The notes under the pieces are model-generated. The model was not told the DNA's origin. It made no database searches and saw only the letters and a program-made list of their open reading frames with translations. From JAJFUG01 sp964386505 (GTDB taxonomy: Bacteria; Gemmatimonadota; Glassbacteria; GWA2-58-10), in assembly GCA_964386505.1 (NCBI GenBank), contig CAYLSM010000030.1, forward strand, positions 1-31,313: 31,313 nucleotides of DNA, in the 5' to 3' direction. Positions 1-8,200 of this stretch are shown here, in pieces; position 1 is the first letter of the stretch; each line of letters begins with the position of its first letter. Position numbers and translations under genes: made by a program.

Positions 1-2
1 AG

Positions 3-86
3 GAGTTCCGCCTTCCGCTCTGCCCGATCTCCGAGGCCGCCCGTCCCAAGCTGCTCAAGGTGGCGCGCGACTACAAGCTGATCTGA
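3..86 (+). CDS. dapA: 4-hydroxy-tetrahydrodipicolinate synthase, C-terminal end (partial)
   Basis: Only the last 27 codons are in the window, read in the frame starting at base 3 and ending with TGA at 84-86. The tail contains EFRLPLCPISEAARPKLL and ends KLI. This resembles the end of DapA proteins, where an LRLP-x-x-P-(I/L)-(S/T) segment precedes the last helix. DapA condenses pyruvate with aspartate semialdehyde in lysine/diaminopimelate synthesis in the cytoplasm. The next gene, 59 bases on, is dapB, the following step of the pathway, which strongly supports the call. The catalytic part lies outside the window, so the name rests on the tail and on context. Confidence 0.75.
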   Translation, partial: EFRLPLCPISEAARPKLLKVARDYKLI

Positions 87-145
87 CAGGCCGGGGGTAC
101 AAGACGGCCTTTAACCGGTATCGAACAAGAGTGGAAGGGACTGCA

Positions 146-952
146 ATGCTGAAGATTTGTCTGGTGGGCGCGGCCGGACGCATGGGACGGCGGATCACCG
201 CGGCCGTGGCCGCAAGCGGGGACACCTGCCTGGCCGCCGCAATCGAGGCTGAGGGCAACCCCTCGGCCGGCCAGGATATCGGGGCGCTCTCCGAGGGCTC
301 CCCCCTGGGGGTGACCGTGGGCTCCGACCTGACCGCCGGGGTGCGCGCGTCGGATGTGGTGATCGATTTCTCCCTGCCCGTGTCGCTGGAGAGAACCGTG
401 GCCGCCTGCCGCGAGGCTGGTAAACCCCTGGTCACCGGGATCACCGGCCTCAAGCCCGCGGAGGTGGATTGGCTCCGTCAGGCTTCAACCGTGATCCCGC
501 TGGTCTACGCGCCCAACATGAGCGTGGGCGTCAACGTGATGTTCAAGGTGGCGGCCGAGGTTGCGAAACTGCTGGGCGACAGCTTTGACGTGGAGATCGT
601 GGAAACCCACCACCGGTTCAAGAAAGACGCTCCCAGTGGCACGGCCAAGCGCCTGGCCGAGGTGATCGCCGGGGCACTGGGCCGCGACCTTGACAAGGTG
701 GGCTGCTACGGCCGAGAGGGGATCACCGGCGAGCGCCCGAGTGACCAGATCGCCATCCACGCCGTGCGCTCCGGGGATGTGGTCGGCGAGCACACCGTGG
801 TGTTCGGCGCCCTGGGCGAGAGGTTCGAGATCACCCACAAGGCGCACAGCCGCGACATGTTCGCTCGCGGCGCTGTGTTAGCCGCGCGTTTCGTGGCCGC
901 GGCCAAGCCCGGCCTCTACGACATGCAGGATGTCCTCGGGCTCAAGGCTTGA
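146..952 (+). CDS. dapB: 4-hydroxy-tetrahydrodipicolinate reductase
   Basis: DapB reduces the DapA product to tetrahydrodipicolinate with NAD(P)H, feeding lysine and meso-diaminopimelate synthesis. The N-terminus carries the Rossmann dinucleotide motif GAAGRMG near residues 8-14. The family signature ETHHRFKKDAPSGTA begins at residue 153; His155/His156 and Lys159 match the catalytic His-His and Lys of the E. coli enzyme. The 268-residue length fits the family (about 270). I chose the ATG at 146 because GGAAGGGA lies a few bases upstream and the protein then begins MLKICLVGAAG, as homologues do. An in-frame GTG at 131 would add five residues and would use up the ribosome-binding site. It lies in a dapA-dapB-aminotransferase unit. 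Confidence 0.95.
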   Translation: MLKICLVGAAGRMGRRITAAVAASGDTCLAAAIEAEGNPSAGQDIGALSEGSPLGVTVGSDLTAGVRASDVVIDFSLPVSLERTVAACREAGKPLVTGITGLKPAEVDWLRQASTVIPLVYAPNMSVGVNVMFKVAAEVAKLLGDSFDVEIVETHHRFKKDAPSGTAKRLAEVIAGALGRDLDKVGCYGREGITGERPSDQIAIHAVRSGDVVGEHTVVFGALGERFEITHKAHSRDMFARGAVLAARFVAAAKPGLYDMQDVLGLKA

Positions 953-1019
953 GCCACGGGGTCGAGGTGAAGAAGTACTCGTGATAATCACAACGGACAG
1001 AGGTTCAACAGGAGGCGTT

Positions 1020-2216
1020 ATGTCCTTGTCCAAATGCGTGCAGCGAATCGAGGAATCCATCACCCTTGCGATCACGGCCAAGGCCTCGGCCATGAAAGCC
1101 GAGGGCCACGATGTGGTCGGGCTTTCGGCCGGCGAGCCGGATTTCGACACCCCGGAGAATATCAAGCAGGCCGCGATCAAGGCGATCAACGCCGGCATGA
1201 CCAAATACACCCCCAGCTCGGGGACCCCGGCCCTGCGCAAGGCCATTGTCGAGAAATTCAAGAAAGACAACGGCCTGGAGTACAAGCCGGCCGAGGTGAT
1301 GGTCAACTGCGGGGCCAAGCACAGCGTGTTCCTGGCTGTGATGGCCCTGGTCGATCCGGGCGATGAGGTGCTGATCCCCACTCCCTACTGGGTTAGCTAC
1401 CCCGAGATGGTCAAGTGCGCGGGCGGCACTCCGGTGGTGATCGAGACCAGCGCTGCCGAGGAGCTCAAGCTCACCCCGGCCAAGCTGGCCAAAGCGATCA
1501 CGGCCAAGACCAAGGCCCTGATACTCAACAGCCCGTCCAACCCCAGCGGCATGGTCTACACCCGCGCCGAGCTTCAGGCCCTGGTGCCGGTGCTCAAGGC
1601 CCATCCGCAGGTCTGGGTGATCAGCGACGAGATCTACGAGAAGCTTCTGTACGACGGGGCCGAGCACGTGTCAATCGCCAGCCTGGACCCCGATATTTTC
1701 AAGCGCACGATCACGATCAACGGCGTGTCCAAGAGCTACAGCATGACCGGCTGGCGTATCGGCTACGCCGCGGGCCCGCTGGCGATAATAAAGGGCATGG
1801 GAAACCTTCAGAGCCAGGAGACAAGCAACCCCACCTCCATCTCGCAGGCCGCCACCCTGGAGGCCCTGACCGGCCCCCAGGACAGCGTGGCCAAGATGGT
1901 GGTGGCGTTCGATGAGCGCCGCAAGTATATGGTCGGCCGCCTGAACGCCATTCCGGGCGTCAAGTGCTCCACTCCCAAAGGCGCCTTTTACGTGTTCCCG
2001 GATTTCTCCTCCTACTATGGGAAGAAATTCAACGGGAAAGTGATCTCCGGCAGCGTGGAGCTGTGCAATTTCCTGCTCGAGGAGATGAAAGTGGCGGCAG
2101 TGCCGGGCGGCGGTTTCGGTGCGGATGCCCACCTGCGGTTCAGCTACGCCTGCTCCATGGAGACGATCAAGAAAGCGCTGGACCGGATCGAGGAAGGCCT
2201 GAAGAAGCTGAGCTGA
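1020..2216 (+). CDS. aspC: Class I aspartate (possibly aspartate/prephenate) aminotransferase
   Basis: This is a cytoplasmic pyridoxal-phosphate enzyme that interconverts aspartate and oxaloacetate with 2-oxoglutarate/glutamate. The 398-residue protein is of the Thermus/Rhizobium-type subgroup Ib. Landmarks are LSAGEPDFDTP near residue 35, YTPSSG near 63, the NSPSNPSG substrate/cofactor loop, SDEIYE, and the PLP-binding Lys238 within SKSYSMTGWRIGY. A long in-frame extension from 930 overlaps dapB. The ATG at 1020 is preferred because AGGAGG lies directly upstream and the protein then starts MSLSKCVQRIEES, as in homologues. Some subgroup Ib enzymes also transaminate prephenate, and the sequence alone cannot exclude that. 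An LL-diaminopimelate aminotransferase role, suggested by dapA/dapB next door, is less likely because the sequence resembles AspAT rather than DapL. Confidence 0.88.
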   Translation: MSLSKCVQRIEESITLAITAKASAMKAEGHDVVGLSAGEPDFDTPENIKQAAIKAINAGMTKYTPSSGTPALRKAIVEKFKKDNGLEYKPAEVMVNCGAKHSVFLAVMALVDPGDEVLIPTPYWVSYPEMVKCAGGTPVVIETSAAEELKLTPAKLAKAITAKTKALILNSPSNPSGMVYTRAELQALVPVLKAHPQVWVISDEIYEKLLYDGAEHVSIASLDPDIFKRTITINGVSKSYSMTGWRIGYAAGPLAIIKGMGNLQSQETSNPTSISQAATLEALTGPQDSVAKMVVAFDERRKYMVGRLNAIPGVKCSTPKGAFYVFPDFSSYYGKKFNGKVISGSVELCNFLLEEMKVAAVPGGGFGADAHLRFSYACSMETIKKALDRIEEGLKKLS

Positions 2217-2251
2217 GAGACAGAACAGGCTTGCTTGATTTGGAATGACCT

Positions 2252-2280
2252 GTAGGGGCGGGTTTGAAACCCGCCCCTAC
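2252..2280. repeat. Palindromic repeat, GTAGGGGC type, copy 1
   Basis: A near-continuous perfect inverted repeat of two 14-base arms (left arm GTAGGGGCGGGTTT) around a single central G. It starts 35 bases after the aminotransferase stop. It shares its outer GTAGGGGC / GCCCCTAC arms with the element at 2307-2338 but has a different core. It could act as a transcript-end hairpin, but no clean T tract follows, and its kinship with the next element points to a dispersed REP-like family. Confidence 0.8.
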
Positions 2281-2306
2281 GTGTTTTGGGGTTCCTCCGG
2301 GGGGGC

Positions 2307-2338
2307 TTGTAGGGGCAATTCATGAATTGCCCCTACAA
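2307..2338. repeat. Palindromic repeat, GTAGGGGC type, copy 2
   Basis: A perfect 32-base palindrome with arm TTGTAGGGGCAATTCA followed directly by its reverse complement. The outer GTAGGGGC is identical to the element at 2252-2280, while the inner AATTCA replaces GGGTTT. Conserved arms with a variable core are typical of a repeat family rather than of an operator. Confidence 0.85.
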
Positions 2339-2382
2339 CTGCCTGTCGCATCCGCAAGAACTTTTCTTGGAGCGTTCTATGA

Positions 2383-2406
2383 AGGGGCACGGCATGCCGT
2401 GTCCTT
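2383..2406. repeat. Imperfect palindrome, AAGGGGCACGG type
   Basis: Left arm AGGGGCACGGCA pairs with the following twelve bases, with two G-T wobbles. It is the third palindrome in the same 150-base gap and shares GGGGC with the two before it. Its AAGGGGCACGG arm recurs exactly in the terminator hairpin at 19811-19837. Confidence 0.6.
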
Positions 2407-2425
2407 GATAATAGAGGGGCGGCTA

Positions 2426-2465
2426 TAATAAAAGGGCGGCCTTGTGAGCCGCCCCTTCTGTTTTC
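2426..2465. terminator. Bidirectional rho-independent terminator between convergent genes
   Basis: Stem GGGCGGC (2434-2440) pairs with GCCGCCC (2448-2454) across a 7-base loop. On the minus strand it is followed by TTTTATTATA, on the plus strand by CTTCTGTTTTC. It can therefore end both the aminotransferase transcript (+) and the GWxTD gene transcript (-), which converge here. A further copy of AGGGGCGGCT at 2415-2424 could pair with the right arm instead, giving two alternative folds. Confidence 0.7.
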
Positions 2466-2482
2466 ATTCTGTCCGATGAAGC

Positions 2483-4810
2483 CTATTTCTTCTTCTCGGG
2501 CTTGGTGATATTGAACTCGTTGGTCCGTGTGATTGTCTTGCCCGAAACGGCGTCCGTGACCAGGATGCTCAGGTTGTAATGCCCGGCCGGGGAGTCGGCG
2601 ATGTCGATGGAGACATACTCGGCCTCGACTACGCTCTCCGCGTCACCCTCTTTGTCGAAGGTCAGGGTGATCTTGCCCTTGTCCTCTTTCTTGCTGATCA
2701 GCCCGCCGAAAGAGGAGACGATCTTGGAGGCGATGTTGCGGTCCAGCTTGTCGGCCTCGATCGAGAAATCCACCTTGTAGTGCTTCTTGCCGTCCGTGCC
2801 CTTGGTCAGGTTGTAAATCTCGTAGTAGACAAAGGCCGGCTGGTTGCCCAGGAACGCGCGCGACGGCAGCGGCATCACATCCAGACGACCGCGGGTGAAC
2901 TTGCCCGGACGGGCGCCCTCGTGCTGGGTCACGCTGGAGGCCATCACCACCTGGCTCACGTTGAAATCATCCGGCTTGTAGTGGGTCACCTCAAGCTCAC
3001 CCTTGTAGATACCCAGGTGGTTGGAGCCCAGGTCGCGCACGCTGACCGAATAGTGGTACTGGCCCGGAGGCAGGTTCAGGGTCTGCTTGTCCACCAGCAG
3101 CAGCCCCTTGTTGTTGCGGTCCGGCTCCTGCTTGAGCTGGTAGCTGCGCTGGTTGTAGACCCGCTTGACCTCGTTCCACTCCTGGTCGAACACGGCAAAC
3201 GTGCTCTCGTAATTGACCCGCACGCCCAGGATGTCGCGCTTGAAATCCAGGGACGAAATCGGCAGGCCGTAGAAAATGTTCACGTTGCTGTTGGCGTTCA
3301 TCGCCATAAAATCGGCGGTGTAATAGTAGTAATCCAACGGCTGCGCGCCCATGTCCGGCTTGTAGGTCTCGGTGTTCTCACCCACGGTCAGCGCGGGCAT
3401 GATGATCTTGTTCTCTTCCATGGCGTAGTTCGTTTCCATTTCCCGCATCACGTACTCGGGGTCGTTGAAATCGGCCCGCTCGGTGGCCATCTGGAAATAG
3501 AGCGGGGCGATCTCGGCCCGGTTGAGCAGCAGCTCGCGGAAATTGGAATTCAGGCCGGCCGCGCTGACCAGGTTGCTCTGGTCCGGGTTCTCCTGATCGG
3601 GCATGGTGGTATAGTCCTCGGCGTAGGAGGAGCCGATCACGGCATCCGCCAGCCGGGGCACGATCAGGTACGAGCCGGTGCGCTTTACGAAATGGAAGAT
3701 GAAATCATCGGGCTTGCGGCGATACAGCCAGCTCTCGCTGTCGCGTATACCGAAGTTGCCGGACAGCACCGCTTTTTGATCCGGCTCGCCGTGCTTGATA
3801 TAGATGCGGCCGCGGTCATCGTAACCCTTGGTCTGGCGGATGTAGTAATTCTGCTTGGCGTAATTCAGACGGCGGTAGTGCTCCACCAGGCGCTCGTTGT
3901 ACTCGGTGGTGGGCGACGGGTCGCGGCTCTTCCAGAACTTGCGGAAGAAGGCCTTTTTCTGGTCCACTGTCCGGCAGTGCTCGTACTCGCTCTTCTCTTT
4001 ATCCAGAATTATGTCGATGTTGTCGCGGTAGATTTCGCGCGCCGAGATCTCGTTCAGATCATCCATCGCCTGGAAATAGTAGACACTGGCGATACGGTTG
4101 TCTCCCAGGACGAAGAAAGCGCGGGCCATCAGGAGTTTCATCAGCGAGGTCAGGTTCTCGGGGCCCTCGCTCGACAGGTCGGCCAGGATCGACTCGGCCA
4201 TCTCGCGGTTGTAGATATCGAAAAACCCGAGGCCCATGGTGTAGATCGATTCGCTCTCGCCCGGGCTGGCCTCCAGCAGGCGCTGGAACAGTTCCATCGC
4301 GCGGCGGCTCTGGCCGGTCTGGATGAACAGCTTGCCCAGATGCTCGCTGGCATCGTGTTCCTTGTGCTTCACGGTGACGATGTTTTCCAGCAGGTTTATG
4401 GCCGTGTTCTGTTTCTGCGGGTCTTTCTCCTTGAGGATGTCCTCGGCGGGCTGCCAGTTGGCGTCGATGTATGAGTTTTCGTTCACCGGGCATTTTTCCC
4501 AGGACCCGAAAGGCTGATGGTAACCTGCCTGCGCCGCCTTGACAAAATACTCACCGGCCACCGGACGGTTGTCGCGCTTGGGGTCCTCACCCAGGATCGC
4601 CAGGCCCATAACAAAATTGGCCGGACCGTTCTGAGGCTCCTTGGCCAATATCCCCTCGGCCAGCGACCGAGCCCCGGAGAAATTCCCGCTAAGAACCATC
4701 CGGTTCGCCTGGTCGATTTTTGACTGCACATCTGATGCGGTCTGTGCGTACAGCGGGGCAGCCAGCGCGGCGAGGGAAAGTATCAGGAACAACCGTAGGT
4801 GTCGAACCAT
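2483..4810 (-). CDS. Exported TPR and GWxTD-domain protein
   Basis: This 775-residue protein starts with a clear signal peptide: a basic MVRHLR, a hydrophobic core and an LYA-type cleavage site near residue 22. The next 250 or so residues are helical, TPR-like repeats (for example ANFVMGLAIL and GQSRRAMELFQRLL). Around residues 285-345 is the conserved block of GWxTD proteins: FWKSRDPSPTTEYNE, then GYDDRGRIYIKHGEPD. The name-giving GWxTD residues appear here in a divergent form, GYDDR. The C-terminal part is predicted beta-rich, with repeated extracellular-type segments, and ends in lysines. GWxTD proteins occur in Acidobacteria and FCB-type candidate phyla; their molecular function is not established. 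The start is supported by AAGGAG seven bases upstream. The gene stands alone, convergent with the aminotransferase gene and divergent from ileS. Confidence 0.85.
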   Translation of the reverse strand: MVRHLRLFLILSLAALAAPLYAQTASDVQSKIDQANRMVLSGNFSGARSLAEGILAKEPQNGPANFVMGLAILGEDPKRDNRPVAGEYFVKAAQAGYHQPFGSWEKCPVNENSYIDANWQPAEDILKEKDPQKQNTAINLLENIVTVKHKEHDASEHLGKLFIQTGQSRRAMELFQRLLEASPGESESIYTMGLGFFDIYNREMAESILADLSSEGPENLTSLMKLLMARAFFVLGDNRIASVYYFQAMDDLNEISAREIYRDNIDIILDKEKSEYEHCRTVDQKKAFFRKFWKSRDPSPTTEYNERLVEHYRRLNYAKQNYYIRQTKGYDDRGRIYIKHGEPDQKAVLSGNFGIRDSESWLYRRKPDDFIFHFVKRTGSYLIVPRLADAVIGSSYAEDYTTMPDQENPDQSNLVSAAGLNSNFRELLLNRAEIAPLYFQMATERADFNDPEYVMREMETNYAMEENKIIMPALTVGENTETYKPDMGAQPLDYYYYTADFMAMNANSNVNIFYGLPISSLDFKRDILGVRVNYESTFAVFDQEWNEVKRVYNQRSYQLKQEPDRNNKGLLLVDKQTLNLPPGQYHYSVSVRDLGSNHLGIYKGELEVTHYKPDDFNVSQVVMASSVTQHEGARPGKFTRGRLDVMPLPSRAFLGNQPAFVYYEIYNLTKGTDGKKHYKVDFSIEADKLDRNIASKIVSSFGGLISKKEDKGKITLTFDKEGDAESVVEAEYVSIDIADSPAGHYNLSILVTDAVSGKTITRTNEFNITKPEKKK

Positions 4811-5133
4811 CTGGAACTCCTTGTCGCCAAAAAATGATGTGGACCTTTGGCTTTCCAGCCATACCGGCGGGAGGGGCCGGACGCTGATCGGAAGGTGATC
4901 TAAGAATTATCAGTGTCGCCGCAAAAGTCAATAATTAAGTCTAAGCTGCCCGGATATAACGTCCCGGTTGAAAGTAATTACAACCAGACTGCGGATATGT
5001 TTCAGATTTTTACTCCCTTTGAAGAACAAATCAAATGGTCTTTATTAAAATACACCTCAAACCGCCTCGGGTTCATCCGGATGCAGCGCCGGACCACACA
5101 GACAGGATGGCTATCCATGCTCCAGGTTTTTAC
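4811..5133. other. Divergent AT-rich intergenic region without a convincing gene
   Basis: The gap between the GWxTD gene (-) and ileS (+) is about 480 bases, and this part is markedly more AT-rich than its surroundings. A 74-codon open frame at 4913-5137 (+) has no ribosome-binding site, no recognisable motif and non-coding-like composition, so I do not call it a gene. The rest of the gap holds the ileS promoter and leader, listed separately. Confidence 0.6.
4904..4931 (-). promoter_or_regulatory. Possible promoter of the GWxTD gene
   Basis: On the minus strand TTGACT (4931-4926) is followed after 16 bases by TAATTC (4909-4904), in the AT-rich gap about 95 bases upstream of the start codon. 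The -35 box is good but the -10 box is weak, so this is tentative. Confidence 0.35.
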
Positions 5134-5162
5134 TTGATTAGCCCGATCCTCTTTTATATATT
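5134..5162 (+). promoter_or_regulatory. Probable sigma-70-type promoter of the ileS operon
   Basis: TTGATT (5134-5139) and TATATT (5157-5162) are separated by exactly 17 bases in a locally AT-rich tract, about 130 bases before the ileS start. Each box matches consensus at five (-10) or four (-35) positions. It would start a transcript near 5169 carrying a GC-rich leader. Confidence 0.6.
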
Positions 5163-5168
5163 GTTTAT

Positions 5169-5291
5169 TCTAAATTAATTGCGCTGTCGGCGCAGGACGC
5201 TGCCCGGGATCCGGGCGGCCCGCTCCGCACCGGCACTGGAGTCCGGCACTGCCGCGACTATCGTTCTTGCACATCTACCCGCCACGGCAAA
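5169..5291 (+). promoter_or_regulatory. GC-rich structured leader of ileS, no visible Shine-Dalgarno
   Basis: The stretch holds several short hairpins: GCGC-TGTCG-GCGC at 5181-5193 and GCCCGG-GAT-CCGGGC at 5202-5216. It also has a direct repeat CCGGCACTG at 5230-5238 and 5243-5251. The bases just before the ATG (CCGCCACGGCAAA) contain no purine-rich ribosome-binding site. No T-box (tRNA-sensing) core sequence is recognisable. A regulatory role is inferred only. Confidence 0.35.
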
Positions 5292-8200
5292 ATGTTCAAA
5301 GAATACGACAAGGAATTCAGTTTCCCCGATCTGGAGCAGAAAGTAATCGAGTTCTGGGAGCAGAACGACATTTTCCACAAGAGCATCGAGCAGAACCGCG
5401 CCGGCGAGCGGTTTGTTTTCTACGAGGGTCCCCCCACGGCCAACGGCCGCCCTGGCATCCACCACGTGATCAGCCGCACGATCAAGGACCTGGTCTGCCG
5501 CTACCACACCATGCTGGGCTACCGCGTGCCGCGCAAGGCGGGCTGGGACACCCACGGCCTGCCGGTGGAGATCGAGGTCGAAAAGATGCTCGGGATCAAC
5601 GGCAAGCAGCAGATCGAGCTGTACGGCGTCGAAAAATTCAACACCCTCTGCCGCGAGAGCGTGTTCAAATACGTCAAGGACTGGGAGCGCCTGACCCAGC
5701 GCATGGGCTACTGGCTTGATTACCGGAACCCCTATGTCACCTACGACAACAACTATGTCGAGACGGTCTGGTGGATCCTCAAGCAGTTCTGGGAGAAAGA
5801 CCTCCTGTTCAAGGGGCACAAGATACTGCCCTATTGCCCCCGCTGCGGCACCGGGCTTTCGAGCCACGAGGTCTCGCTGGGCTACAAGGAGGTCGAGGAC
5901 CCCAGCGTATTCGTGCGCATGAAAGTCAAGGGTGAGGATAACACCTATTTCCTGGTCTGGACCACCACGCCCTGGACTCTGATCTCCAACGTGGCCCTGG
6001 CCGTTGGCGCCGAGCACACCTACTGCCGGGTGCGTCATGACGGGCAGGTGCTGATCATGGCCGAGGCCCTGGTGGCGAAAGTTCTGGGGCCTGAGGCCGA
6101 GGTGCTCGAGACATTCCGCGGCGCCACGCTCGAGGGACGCCAGTACGAGCGCCTGTTCGACTTTGTCGCCGTACCCGAGGACAAGAAAGCCTTCTATGTC
6201 ACCCTGGGTGACTTCGTGAGCCTGGAGGACGGGACCGGGATAGTGCACATGGCCCCGGCGTTCGGCGCGGATGACTACGAGATGAGCCGCCGCTACGGCC
6301 TGCCGCTCTTGCAGCCGGTGGACGGCGAGGGCAAGTTCACCGCCGAGGTCACCCCCTGGGCCGGCCAGTTCGTCAAAGCCGCGGACAAGGACATTATCCG
6401 CGAGCTGACAGCGCGGGGCAGCCTGTTCAAGGCCGAGGGTTACAAGCACAACTACCCGTTCTGCTGGCGCTGCAAAACCCCGCTCCTTTACTACGCCCGT
6501 CAGAGCTGGTACATCAACACCAGCCGTTTCCGCGACGAGCTTCTGGCCAACAACAATTCGGTGAACTGGTATCCGCCCGAGGTGGGACGGGGACGCTTTG
6601 CCGAGTGGCTGGCCAACAACGTGGATTGGGCGCTCAGCCGTGACCGCTACTGGGGCACACCGCTTCCGATCTGGGTCTGCGACAGTTGCGGACACAACCA
6701 CGCCGTGGGCAGCATCGAGGAACTCCGGCGCCTGGGCCAGGATGTCCCGGCGGATATTGACCTGCACAAGCCCTACGTGGACCGGGTGGAGCTGACCTGC
6801 GACAAGTGCGGCGGCGCGATGCACCGCGTGCCCGAGGTGATCGACTGCTGGTTCGACTCGGGAAGCATGCCCTATGCGCAACTCCACTACCCGTTCGAAA
6901 ACGAGGCGGAGTTCGAGAAGAGTTTCCCCTGCCATTTCATCTGCGAGGCCATCGATCAGACCCGCGGCTGGTTCTACAGCCTGCTGGCGATCGGCACGCT
7001 GCTCAAGGGCAAGGCGCCCTACCGGCGGGTGCTGGTCAATGACCTGATCCTGGACAAGAACGGCCAGAAAATGAGCAAGTCAGTGGGCAACGTAGTCAAC
7101 CCCTGGACCGTGTTCGACTCCACCGGGGCCGACTCGCTGCGCTGGTACCTGCTCAACGTGAGCCAGCCCTGGCTGCCCAAGCGGTTCGATGAGTCCGGGG
7201 TGCAGGAGGTGTTGCGGAAGTTCTTCGACACCCTGAAGAACGTCTATTCCTTCTTCGCCCTTTACGCCAATATCGACAAATGGTCGCCCGAGGGACGCAA
7301 GACAGCCGGAACGAGCCGGGATGAGCTGGACCGCTGGATCGTCAGCCGGCTCAATTCCACGGTGCGCGATGTCCGCGCCGACCTGGACGCCTATGAGCTG
7401 ACCCGCGCCACACGCCGAATCCAGAATTTCGTGATCGAGGAGCTTAGCAACTGGTACGTGCGCCGCAACCGCCGCCGTTTCTGGCAGTCCGGTGACAGCG
7501 CCGACAAGCTGCACGCGTTCTCCACCCTTTGGACAGTGCTCGAGACCGTATCTCGTCTGATCGCCCCGTTCACCCCGTTCCTGGCCGAGGAGCTTTACCG
7601 CAACCTGGCCGCGAGCCAGAGCGGCGCCTGCGCGGAGAGCGTGCACCTGACCCGCTACCCCGAGGCCGACCAGAACCTGATCGACGAGGCGCTGGAGCGT
7701 AAGATGGAGGACGCGATCAACCTGGTCACATTGGGGCGCGCCGCTCGCAACCGCACCAAGATCAAGGTGCGCCAGCCGCTGTCGGCCATGCTGGTCTCGC
7801 TGCCCCACGCGCTGGATACGGCCGAGCTGGCCTCTATCACCCCGGTGATCAGCGAGGAGATCAATGTCAAGCGCATCGAGCCCATCGCGGATGCCTACGA
7901 CTACGTCACCCTGAGCGTCAAGCCCAATTTCAAGCTGGCCGGGCCCAAGTTCGGCCCGCGGGTCAAGGCCCTGGGCCAGGCCCTGGCCGCTATGAGCCAG
8001 GAGGACATCCGGCTGTTCCGCGGCAAAGGCAGTGTGGAGCTTACGGCCGCAGACGGCCCGCTGAGCGTGGCCCTGGAGGATGTGGAACTGCGCAGCGAGG
8101 ACCGCGAGGGCTACGTTGTGGAGCTGTACGACGGCTACGGGGTGGTGCTGGCCACGGCCCTGGATAACGCCCTGATCGAGGAGGGTTACGCCCGAGAGAT

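Noticed and set aside
930..1019. 30-codon extension of the aminotransferase into dapB
   Set aside because: AGGAGG directly precedes ATG 1020, and the extension is unlike family N-termini.
2579..4474. A 631-codon open frame (+) opposite the GWxTD gene
   Set aside because: High-GC antisense shadow: it lies wholly within a gene with signal peptide, family motifs and ribosome-binding site, and its translation has no recognisable domain and a biased Val/Leu/His/Gln-rich composition.
4913..5137. A 74-codon open frame (+) in the AT-rich gap before ileS
   Set aside because: No ribosome-binding site, no motif, and its end overlaps the probable ileS promoter.
5169..5291. T-box riboswitch in the ileS leader
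   Set aside because: No recognisable T-box core or specifier stem; the leader is also short for a T-box.
5175..6935. A 586-codon open frame (-) opposite ileS
   Set aside because: It mirrors the ileS coding frame, has no plausible start signal and shows no family motif.
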